DNA of 64,000 nt from Apodemus sylvaticus. Lineage: Eukaryota; Chordata; Mammalia; Rodentia; Muridae. The notes beneath the pieces are model-generated. The model was not told where the DNA came from and did no database searches. It saw only the letters and a program-made list of their open reading frames with translations. The translations under genes and the position numbers were made by a program. Positions 12,095 through 22,668 of this stretch are shown here, piece by piece. Position 1 is the stretch's first letter; every line of letters begins with the position of its first letter. Location of the stretch: assembly GCF_947179515.1 (NCBI RefSeq), contig NC_067482.1, positions 79,163,444-79,227,443 of the forward strand, given 5' to 3'.

Positions 12095-12285
12095 TGTATG
12101 TGTGTGTGTGTGTGTGTGTGTGCATGTGCACATGTATCTGTGTCATAGCATGTGCACATGAGTGCAGGTGTCCTTGGAGGCCAGACCCCACTGGAGTTGG
12201 AGTTATGGGCTTTTGTGAGCTGCCCAGAATGGACACTGGGCACCAAACGTAGGTCCCCTGAGCCTTCTCTCAGCCCCTAGATAGA
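12095..12285 (-). repeat. B3 SINE, antisense, with TG tract
   Basis: TG tract at 12099-12123, then GGTGTCCTTGGAGGCCAGA and CAAACGTAGGTCCCCTGAG, antisense B3 landmarks. Confidence 0.6.
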
Positions 12286-12367
12286 AACAGAGCTATGGAG
12301 AGGATGAACCAGGGTTCGCCCCAGGGGTGAAGTCAGCAAAGAGTCCAGCTGCAAGACGAAGGCACAG

Positions 12368-12399
12368 ATGCAGAGATGCAGAGATGCAGAGATGCAGAG
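12368..12399 (+). repeat. (ATGCAGAG)4 tandem repeat
   Basis: Four perfect 8-bp units. Confidence 0.95.
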
Positions 12400-12487
12400 A
12401 TGCGGACAGAGACACTGTGTTTGCCCACTCATTCAAAGGCACTGAGTAAAAATTTCATGGTTTTTAGTCAAAGCAATGTCTGAATCT

Positions 12488-13265
12488 GTGTTTTTTTTTT
12501 TAAACTTTAAATTGATTCTTTGTGAGTTTCACATCATGCACCCCAGTTCTGCTTATCTCCCCGACCCCTGGTATCTGTAACCTCCCCCCACATTGAACAC
12601 ACACACACACACACACACACCAAAACAAAACATAGAAAATATCTCATTGTGGAAGCCGTAACGTGTCACAGTGTGTCCCACAGTCTATTCCTCTGTCCAT
12701 ACGTCTTGGAAATGTCCATTGCAGTGAGTCATTGGGTCATTGGTCTGGTTCAAGATCTCTGGAGTCTGTGACACCATCAATATTGGATCGTCACTGGGAC
12801 TCCTCCTGGTTATCCTGTTGCTGTCCTGTGTCATGGAGATCCTGCAGTTTCAGATTGGCAAGACAGGCCATTTTACATGTCCCAACAGTGTGCAGATGAC
12901 ACAGATTTGGGGTTAGGTCAACTCAAGTCCCTGGACCTGGGCCTGGGTGGTAACCCACTGATCAGCCCCTGGCTCCCCCTTATCCTCATCACCAGGGTGA
13001 TCTCTGTAGCACCGCTCTGGCTAGCCCACCCAACAATGCCACCACAGGCAAGAGGCCGGGTCATCTCACCTGCTCTCATGCCCACCCACACCTCCAGAGC
13101 CGCCCAGTTGAGGCACAGTGCCCACTCTCTCAAGTGCTGCGGCAGGCATCATGGGGTCTGTGGCAGCTCTCTCTCTCAGACCCTCAGGGTTGGCTCGCTA
13201 TGCCTTCGCCATCAGGGCTGGCTTCACCATGTTGCTAGGTGAGGTACTGGGCCCCTCGGCCTCTG
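12488..13265 (-). repeat. L1 3' region, antisense
   Basis: Starts with T-rich sequence and ATTGATTCTTTGTGAGTTTC, the reverse complement of the end of the 9525-9848 element. Includes a CA run at 12599-12621. No intact ORF. Confidence 0.45.
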
Positions 13266-13394
13266 GATCTTGGTTGCAGTTAGGTTAGATATTTGCACAC
13301 AACCCTGTGGATGTCCTCAAAGCCATGGAGCTGTGTATGAAGAGTGAAGCACTGTGTGTGTGGATCACGTTACATTTTCTTCCATTTTCCTTAA

Positions 13395-13468
13395 CGAAAG
13401 AAGCTCAGTAGTGGAGCGCTCTGCTAGCACGCACTAGGCTCTGGGTTGGATCCCTAGCACTGGAAAAA
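13395..13468 (+). repeat. ID SINE
   Basis: AGCTCAGTAGTGGAGCGCT (A-box side) and GGGTTGGATCCCTAGCACTG (B-box side) followed by A-rich sequence. Confidence 0.65.
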
Positions 13469-14038
13469 ATTATAAAGAGCTTATCTGTTTATATATAAAT
13501 CCACCCAGGGTACAGCCAGGGACTGCCAGAGGCCATGTGGGAGCACCACCGGATGCAGCCACACCCTACTGTATTTCTCCCTCCCCTTTTCTCTCCCTTT
13601 CCTGTGCTCCGAGCTCTCTCTGCCTGCTCCTTGCTAGCACCGGTTGCCCACCATGAGGCCTCTGCACTCCCTGCAGACTCCCATGGCTGATTTCAGCATG
13701 ATCTACTTAGGCAAGGCAGGCAGGAGTGTGTGGACACTGGAGTGGGAGGGGGGGTATGGGGGGCGCTTTCACATTGCCTGGAAATCTAGGAGGGTTCTTG
13801 GGAGAGGCGAGGCAACTCTCTCAACTCCCCCACCTGTGTTTGCTCGTGTGTTGTTGTGGTTGTCACCTTGGTCCCCCTGAATCCTTGACACATGAATTGA
13901 TCAACACGGCCTGGGAGTGTTTACCTGGGGAGCATAGTTTTGGGTGTGTGCAGGTGGTCGCTCCTTCCCCAGGCCTTTTGTTTGAAAGGAAGGGAACTTA
14001 AGCTTCTGTTGGGTCCACATGTTCTGCAGCCCAGAGTG

Positions 14039-14040
<2 letters not shown>

Positions 14041-14078
<38 letters not shown>

Positions 14079-14174
14079 GCCGGGCAGACCCGACATGTCC
14101 TAACCTGTGATGGTACTTCTGGCTGTTTACTGAGCTCTTGCTGTGTTAAGTCCTGGAGTGGAATGGGAACAGGG

Positions 14175-14206
<32 letters not shown>
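14041..14206 (+). repeat. Two (TG)n microsatellites
   Basis: TG runs at 14041-14077 and about 14177-14206, separated by about 100 bp of unique sequence. Confidence 0.93.
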
Positions 14207-14210
<4 letters not shown>

Positions 14211-15108
14211 TGAGGGAAGGTTTGCTCCAGTCCCACTGTAGGTAGCGAAATATGACAGTCTGGGCTCCAGTTCTGGCTGCACAGCTTCTTGAGCTCTGAA
14301 TAGCATTGCATTGGCTGGGAAAGGGAGGCCTGTAGCCGCCTCGCTGGGAATGATGGGGATGCGAAACTCTCAGCCCAGAGGAAGTGACCAGCAAATGGGA
14401 AGCCAAGTGTTCTCTGCGGAATCCCTACCAGCACCCCCACACCCCCCCCCAAGAACAGCTCACTGTCTTAAATGTTCAGACATGAGGTCCCCATTCACAA
14501 GGCTGACATGTGGAAGGCCTCGGCCCCAGCTGGCGCACTACTGAAAGGTGATTGGACTATCCAGGTTAACTTCCCCAGAGGCTCCATGCATTAATGAGTC
14601 AATGCTGAATGGGTTACTCACAGATGGGGCCGGATCAGAGGAGGTGTGTGCGGGGTGTGTGTGGGGTGTGCCTTTGAAGGCTATGTCCCTGTCGCCCCAC
14701 CTCTCGACTTCCTGGCCACCAAGAGATGAGCACTCAAAAGTCACTTCTCACTGGGCGACCACCCTTTGCCCAGGAGATGCTCCTGGAGCTGAGACCGTGG
14801 GATAGCCAAGTGGGTGATAGCACAGGCTTGTCCCAGGATGAGTTATTTAAATGCTCTGTGCCGTGCCTCGGTTTGCTCATCTGTAGAATGTACTGAACAA
14901 CGCTACCCTCCCCCAGGAAGGTTCTTAACGCTAACAGACAACGTGCTCGGGATTCGATTTGGCTTGAGACAGGACTACACTAAATGTGTAGCTATAAGCC
15001 ACATGGTGGATTAAAGTCCAATGCAATGTCAGGCCTAATGGTATGGACTGTGGTCTCGGCCACTGGGGAAGCTAAGCAGGAAGCTAACAGTGCAGGGCTT
15101 GCCTGGGC

Positions 15109-15261
15109 CTCAGGGTGGCCAGGCACCTTCCTCCCGATGTCTACCCGGGACCCCTGATATGGGGCCTCCGGTTAGGACAACTCCCATTAGCTCTGAGAGT
15201 TTAGGTGGGGCAGGAGCATGGTGTCTTTGGGGGATTTTCACATACAACCAGCAAAAGGCAT
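15109..15261 (+). repeat. Inverted repeat, copy A, inserted in an older SINE
   Basis: About 153 bp closely matching the reverse complement of 16866-17020. It interrupts a B1-like SINE (about 15030-15300), with CTGGGC directly repeated at 15103-15108 and 15262-15267, as expected of a target-site duplication. The family is not recognised. Confidence 0.7.
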
Positions 15262-15307
15262 CTGGGCAATTTAATGAAACCCTGACTCAAAATAAAAGGA
15301 TAAAAGA

Positions 15308-15412
15308 GGGCTGGGGAGGGAGGTACTATAGTTCAGTGGTGAGACACCTGCTGGGGGAGGGGTCCTATGAGTCAGTGGTGGGACACCTGCGTAGCCTAGT
15401 CTAAGGCTCACT
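15308..15412 (+). repeat. ID-like SINE with internal duplication
   Basis: The words CAGTGGTGAGACACCTGC and CAGTGGTGGGACACCTGC occur twice in an ID-like context. Confidence 0.45.
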
Positions 15413-15545
15413 CCCCATTACCAGAGAGAAAGAAAGAAGGGTGGGAAGAGAAGTCAGCTAGCTCAAAGGACAGCTCGACCAGCCACGCTGGCTTGCACTG
15501 GTATTCAGCAAGCCTTCAGCATCAACCTGGGCTGCAGTTTCATAA

Positions 15546-15660
15546 ACTGGGCGTGGCAGTGCGCACCTGTGAGCCCAGTACTTGGACATAAATCAGAAGG
15601 ATCTTGAGTTTAAGGCCAGCCTGGATTACACTGGGAAACAGTCTCAAAACAACAATAGCA
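15546..15660 (+). repeat. B1 SINE
   Basis: CTGGGCGTGGCAGTGCGCACC start and AAGGCCAGCCTGGATTACA. Confidence 0.7.
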
Positions 15661-16422
15661 AAAACTGGGACTTCAGCTATTCTGCTATTTCACACAGGGG
15701 GAGTGGTTACTAAATGTATTAACTGGGACAGACAGATCCAGGCCATGGCCACCATCACGGGATGGGGGTCCTGTTGCCTGGCCTGTAGACACTGATGGCT
15801 CCTGCACATAAACTGCTTGGTTGGTTCAGTCAGAAGGGCTCAGAGTTCCCATGACATCACAGCTCCCGGAAGGACCCTCGCCTCTCTTCTAGACCTTCCT
15901 ACCCAGCCACTGGGGTCTGGGGTGCCTCCTATTAGAGGGATTAGGAAGAGAACTGAGACTGGTGAGAAATGGTGGGATTAGCAGCTAATGAGAGAGCAGC
16001 TGTGGAACCTGATCTCCGCAGGCCGCCAGCCTGAGGGAAGTGGGTGGCTGGAATGTGAAGTGGGGTGGGGTTGGGTGTGGAGAGTTACCTAACTGTTCCA
16101 GAGTCGTACACCAGGTGCCCCAGACAGAGGGAAATGGCCCAAGGTGGCCCGTTTTCCTATGGTCCCAACCGTATCAGGGGCACAAGTCAGGCAAGATGCC
16201 AGCAGGCAGCATCTGGAATGTTCCACATCCACCTTCAGAAAGAACCCTGAGAACATTCAGAAAAGAAGCCTGGATTGCCCCCAAAACTGAACTTCTAGGA
16301 TGTTCTCGGTTAGGGAGAGTGGACCTGGGGCAGTCTTGGGTAGAGTGGCTTAGGCTAGCCTAACTATGCTAACCAACGCTGGCTCAGGATAGCTTCTGCT
16401 AATTCTCTTGAGGCAACTTTGT

Positions 16423-16530
16423 TTGCTTTGAGACAGGGTCTTGCTATGCAGACCAGGCTGTCCTTGAACTTACAACCCTCCTGCATCAGCCTCCTAAGCG
16501 CTGAGATTACAGGTACATGCTGGGTTGGAG
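16423..16530 (-). repeat. B1 SINE, antisense
   Basis: GAGACAGGGTCTTGCTATGC followed by GCTGAGATTACAGGTACATG. Confidence 0.75.
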
Positions 16531-16865
16531 GCTTTCATGGAGATGATAATTGACAGTTTGGTATTCACCTTACCAGTATTTCTCAGAACGGGAAGAAAAG
16601 ATTCCCCCAGCAGCGCACAACCCCAGGCAGTCACTCCTCTCATGCTCATAAGAAGGCGGAGCAGCAGCCCTCTGTTAGAAATGGCAGACTCAGGAGACAG
16701 CAGGCTGAAAAGTTTTACAAGAAAATCCAAAGCAGTCCTGGGCCTCAGGCCCACCTGGTGTTCGAATGTGGAGATGGGGGTGGGACAGAAAGTGAAGGGC
16801 TTAGGGACCGGCTGGGCTTCCCTAAGTACCCGCGGCTGACCCCCCAGCTGCTCCACACCTCGGTG

Positions 16866-17020
16866 GATGCCTCTTGCTGGTTGTATGTGAAAATCTCCAA
16901 AAGACACCATGCTGCTGCCCCACCTAAACTCTCAGAGTTAATGGAAGTTGTCCTAGTCAGAGGCCCCATATAAGGGGTCCTGGGTAGACATCGGGAGGAA
17001 GGTGCCTGGCCTTTCCTGAT
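16866..17020 (-). repeat. Inverted repeat, copy B
   Basis: Reverse-complement partner of 15109-15261. On the plus strand it contains CCCCATATAAGGGG, a TATA-like sequence, suggesting a piece of an LTR promoter (inference). It lies 0.8 kb before the Sec14l3 ATG. Confidence 0.7.
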
Positions 17021-17589
17021 GTTCGAGTCCATAGGACCGGCTCTTTGCGATGGAATCTGAAAGGCATCAGGAAGGGTAGCGCCAGCCCCGTGGAAACGAC
17101 CAGCCTTCACCAGGGAACTTTGCGGTCCAACTTCTGTCCCTGTTTGCTTTTTCCCCTCCCATTTCCACAGTACCAGGAATTGAACAGAATTCCCGCTGGA
17201 TAGGTACACTAGGCGAGCTCTCTCTGAAGTGCGTCCCACCACACAGCCCGTCTGCCCCTCGACTCTGTGTGCTTGCTACATCTGAAGGGTATGAACTTCT
17301 CCTAACTTCTAACATGGCTTAGGGGCTGGTCACAGCCAGATCTTAGACTCCCATCCTGCAGGAACCAGCGGAGGCTTTTGGGACAGCCTTCATTAGGAGG
17401 ACAAGGAGATGACACTTAGGGAAGGCTGAGGCCTCAGGAGCAGAGGACTCATGGGACACTCCCTTCTCCAGGCCAGTGGTCACTGGAGGCTAGAGAGCAC
17501 TGAGAGGGGATCCCAGGGGAGGCCAGTCCCTCCTTTACAGCTGCCACATCTGGCAGAGGCCCTCTGGGTCTGCCATTTCCTCCAGACCT

Positions 17590-17787
17590 GTCCCAGAGCC
17601 AAACACGGGCCCTCATTTAATCCCAGTTATGTAATGTGCAATCTAAAGAGTTGTCCCAGGGGAGGCGCCTGAGCCACACCCAGGAGTGGGGGAAAAAGGG
17701 CTCCAGCTGAGGCTGGGCAGACAGGTGAGGCTGGGCTTCCGCCTTCAGTGGTCACTCGCTCACTGCTCCTCCGTCTCAGTCAGCACC
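17590..17787 (+). promoter_or_regulatory. Sec14l3 proximal promoter / 5' UTR region with a PAR-bZIP (D-box) site
   Basis: The 200 bp before the Sec14l3 ATG contain GTTATGTAAT at 17626-17635. This is an exact match to the D-box consensus RTTAYGTAAY bound by DBP, TEF and HLF, and it also fits C/EBP. A GTGCAAT follows at once. I see no TATA box within 100 bp of the ATG, and the transcription start cannot be fixed from sequence. Confidence 0.45.
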
Positions 17788-18407
17788 ATGAGCGGCCGAG
17801 TTGGAGACCTGAGCCCCAAGCAGGCAGAGACCCTGGCCAAGGTGAGAGATGGCCCCTTCCCTGTGGGATCTCGGGAAATGGTTGGGGCATGGGCTGGAAA
17901 GGGTGGCAGGACCCTGCCTCCATCTGCTGACTCTGCATGTCCTTCTGCTGTCACCTCCAAAGGGGGTGACATCCTACACAGCTGAGTGACATCAGTCTGA
18001 CCAGACAGGTGGTAAGGGGAAAGCCCCACTCTGGCAATCATGTGGATGACGTGTGCAGAGTGGGCTTGAACCCACCCAGGAACCAGAGCAGACAGCTCTA
18101 CCCGGCAGTCGTCCCCACTACCTCCTCCCTCCCTGCCCACTGGTGGACTGGAGGATGCGGTCCCTACCCTCTGATGGATTCTTCTTCCCTGGGACCCTGA
18201 GAAGAAAGCTAATCTGTAAAAGCCAGATCAGAGGAACAGAACAGAGTGTTTGATGTGCCCACAGCTGAAGGGAACAAGGACCCTTGATCATGAGCCCTGT
18301 CCTCCCTCCCTCCCTCCCTCCCTCCCTCCCTCCCTCCCTCTCTCCCTCCCTCTGTTTTTTCCGTCCTTTCTCCCCCTCCCTCCTCTCTCTCTCTGTCTCT
18401 CTCTCTG

Positions 18408-18462
<55 letters not shown>

Positions 18463-21400
18463 ACCATGTTTTTGTAAAGAATAGGAAGATTAGCAAATGC
18501 ACCAAGTGAACCAGGGACGCACCCAGTATCCTACTCACCCATTTATGGATTTCTCCTTCTATCTCTCTAACCTTCTTTTCACTTACCTATCTTTCCTTCT
18601 CTCCATGTCTATCCATCCACCCATCCATCCATCCACCCACCCATCCATCCATCCATCCACCCATCCATCCATTCATCCACCCATCCACCCATCCACCCAT
18701 CCACCCACCCATTCACCCACCCACCATCCATCCACCCACCCATCCATCCACCCACCCATCCATTCCCCCACCCATCCACCCATCCACCCACCCATTCACC
18801 CACCCACCCACCTACCTACCCACCCATCCACCCATCGATTGATTGAGCCTTCATTTTCCTTTCCACCCACACAATCATTCTTCCCTCCAATCTGACTTTG
18901 CTCACACACCATTTTCCACCCGAGCACCTGTGCCACAGCCTGACTCTCCTACCCATCCATTATCCCACACTTCTCTCAAGCTGGGTCAGACTGAGTGACA
19001 GACGGAAGGAGAGATGGTTGAACCTTTGAGTTGGGAAGTCAAGGCTCAGTGTAAGAAACACATTAACGGGAATATCTCTTTTCAGTTCCGAGAAAATGTC
19101 CAGGATGTGCTGCCCGCCCTGCCAAACCCTGATGATTATTTTCTTCTTCGCTGGCTCAGAGGTGAGGGGAGAGGTGGGGGTGCTGAAGATCAGGGGGCAG
19201 CAAGAGGACCTGGGTCTCCAAACACAGACTTGTAACAAGCTGTGGCTCTCAGAATCTGGCCGCACCAGCTTAAGTTTTACAAGTCTAAGGAAGGTGGGGG
19301 GAGAAGCCGAGCCTGACCAACCCCCACGGTGCCCCACTGCTCTCACCAGAGGCAGGACAAGGCAGTCTTGTCCTACCTTTCCCTCTTCTTCCCTCAGCTC
19401 GGAACTTTGACCTACAGAAATCGGAGGCCATGCTCCGCAAGGTAAAATACTGTTCCGGAGATTTAGAGACAGTATTCAAATGGGGGGGGGGGATAAATCA
19501 GTGCCTCATAACCCAAATTCCATGCCCTATTCAGGGTGATGGGAGCCTCACAGGGCCTCACCAGCCTTTTCGTTTTCAGTACATGGAGTTCCGGAAGACC
19601 ATGGACATCGATCACATCCTTGACTGGCAGCCCCCAGAGGTGAGCCCCAACCGGAAACGCCTCAGTCTCAATTTACATATCACCTAAGAAGCCTCTGGTC
19701 ACTGGAGACCATGAGGGAAAGACAACAGCAGAGATGATGCCCTTCGAAGCCATAAGTCCCACGGGGCCTTTCCTGTAAGAACAAGAGATAATTCCTGTGT
19801 TAAGAGTTCCAGCATTGGCCAGGCGGTGGTGGCAGACACCCTCCATCCCAGCACTTGGGAAGCAGAGGCCGGCAGATCTCTGAGTTCAAGGCCAGCCTGG
19901 TCTATAGAATGAGTTCTAAGATAGCCTAGGTTACACAGAGAAACCCTGTCTTGATAAACCAAAATATTTTAAAACTCCCTGCATGAGTTCATATAATCAC
20001 CGAAATGCTAAAAGACAGGCGTTACCATCCCTTTGGTCCAGTAAAAAATCTAGCAACTTGCCCAAAGTCCCACAGTCCCATCGTGGGCCCGGGGTTTGAA
20101 CTTAGGCCTGTCTGGCCTCCCAGACTTGTATCTGGGCCACTATAAGCCGTCAGTCCCTCTGTGCTCCCACCCCAGAGTTTCGAAACGTCCTGTCTAGGTA
20201 GAAAGCAACCGCCTATCAATGTACACCACTGGTAAGGGTAGGACCGACACTGAAGTCACAGTAACATGACAATCAGCTGTGGAGAGTAAGTCATCTTTGC
20301 CAGCACTGTCTTGGAGACAAGTATCTGAGCCGTCCTATGCAAGAGGAGGTGGGATGGAGCTCCGCCGTGTCACTTGCTCAAGGACATGGAACATGGGAAC
20401 AGCAGTGCATCCACTTGAATTATAGCTGCTGGCTTCAGAATGACATTCTCCATTACTAAACCAGACCCGGAAGACATTGCAGGCAGGACCAATGTGTCCC
20501 AAAGCCTAAAGCCAGGTCTGGCTGATACTGGGCCTTTTGTATTCACAGCTGTGAACAAGGCCGTCCCTTGCAAGACCCTCAGTGTTTTCACTTGGGACCA
20601 GGCAAGCCAATGTTCTGACCTGTGGCAGGATATATATAGACTTGGGTATGATAAGTTAGACAGATCTGGTGACTCCCAGGGAGGTGTGTGATTCCAAGGG
20701 TCATGTGTCTTTCTATGCCCAGGTGATCCAGAAGTACATGCCTGGAGGCCTGTGTGGCTATGACCGTGATGGCTGCCCTGTGTGGTATGACATCATTGGG
20801 CCACTGGACCCCAAAGGGCTGCTTTTCTCAGTCACCAAGCAGGACCTGTTGAAGACCAAGATGAGGGACTGTGAACGTATCCTGCATGAGTGTGACCTGC
20901 AGACAGAGCGGGTGAGGGTCTGACTCGGTGGGGTGCGTGACTAGAGGTAGGAGAGGCTGCCAGGGCCTGTGGGCTCAAGAACACATCGGTGTTCTCTCTA
21001 CCATGGTTAGAGGGCTCGCTGGTCAAAAGCCCCACTGCCTATCAGCTGTGTGGCCTCAGAAAGTCCCTTACCCCTCTGAGCCTGTCTTCTCCACCTTGTC
21101 AGGGTAGTCTGCACTAAGTAAAGAGATGACAGGATGCTCCTCAGCTATTATGGGGTTACATCCTAATAAACCATCCTAAGTAAAAAAAAAATACCATTAG
21201 TTGGAGATACACCTAACCCACTCAGCATCATAGCTTAGCCTAGCCTGCCTCACATATGCACAGAGTACTTTTATTAGCCTACAGTTGGACACTGGAAGAC
21301 AGCATCATCATGAATATCATTAGCCCAGAAAAGAATTAAAAGTCAGCATCCAATCTAAGGTTTTGAGTGAATGTGTATTGCTTCACACCATCATAAAGTT

Positions 21401-22636
21401 TTTGAAAAATCAGTAAGTCCAGCTATTGTCAGTGAAAGGATGAATAGATAAATGATGGGGGGTGGATGATGGGTAGGTGGATGATGGATGATGGGTAGGT
21501 GGATGATGGATGATGGGTAGATAGATGATGGGTAGATAGATGATGGATGATGGGTAGATAGATGATGGATGATGGGTAGATAGATGATGGATGATGGGTA
21601 GATGGATGATGGATGATGGGTAGATGAATGATGGATGATGGATGATGGGTAGATGAATGATGGATGATGGGTAGATGGATGATGGATGATGGGTAGATGA
21701 ATGATGGATGATGGTGGGCGGATGATAGACAATGGGTAGGTAGATGATGGGTAGGTGGATGATGGGTAGATGGATGATGGGTGGGTGGTTGATGAGTAGA
21801 TAGATGATGGATGATGGGTAGATGAATGATGGATGATGGTGGGTGAATGATAGATGATGGGTAGGTGGTTGATGGGTAGGTGGATGATGGGTAGGAAGAT
21901 GATGGATGATGGGTAGGTGGATGATGGGTGGATGAATGATGGGTGGGCAGATAATGGATGATGAGTAGGATGATGGATGATGGGTGGATAAATGAGTGTG
22001 GAGATGCATCTGTTCTTGTCCACTTGCTGCTCTGGGGACAGAGTGGAGGGTTGGAAGCGTCCTGAGGAGTCATGTACTTGAGCTGCCATTCCCAAGCCTG
22101 TGCTTGACCCTGGGCATTGCTCCTTGCTCATCCTCACAGCTGGGGAGGAAGATTGAAACCATTGTGATGATATTTGACTGCGAAGGTCTGGGACTGAAGC
22201 ACTTCTGGAAACCTCTGGTGGAAGTGTACCAGGAGGTGAGGAGGCCCAGGGGTGGGCACACTCACACTCACACATGCATACACACGTGTGTACACACATA
22301 CGTGCACACACCTGAACACATACGAGTTCACACCATATACACATACCACACACACATACACACACACACACTCACACACACATGCTCTCTCACACATACA
22401 TGCACACACACATACACACACACACTCTCACACACACACACACACTCACACACACACATGCTCTCTCACACACACACGCACACACACACACACTCATGCA
22501 CACACACATACACACACATGCTCTCTCACACACGCACACACACACACTCATGCACACACACACACACATGCTCTCTCACACACACGCACACACACACACA
22601 CACTCATGCACACACACACACTCACACACACACATG

Positions 22637-22668
<32 letters not shown>

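Larger units (their letters stand above)
4376..17590. other. Intergenic region Sec14l4-Sec14l3
   Basis: No exon of a recognised gene. Contents, itemised separately: SINEs, two L1 3' pieces in opposite orientation, CA/TG and pyrimidine tracts, and an inverted repeat pair. The Sec14l4 3' UTR must begin at 4376, but no AATAAA is seen in the next kilobase. A lone AATAAA at 7641-7646 is followed by a GT-rich stretch. Confidence 0.7.

Noticed and set aside
13395..13468. tRNA-like A and B boxes (also at 50562, 60890 and in the B2 elements)
   Set aside because: These are tRNA-derived SINEs (ID and B2) without a tRNA fold or anticodon arm.
18497..18895. 132-residue His/Pro-rich ORF
   Set aside because: CCATCCACC minisatellite in intron 1.
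21391..22371. 326-residue minus-strand ORF (His/Ser/Tyr/Pro) and overlapping frames
   Set aside because: Produced by the GATG minisatellite and running across Sec14l3 exon 6 in antisense.
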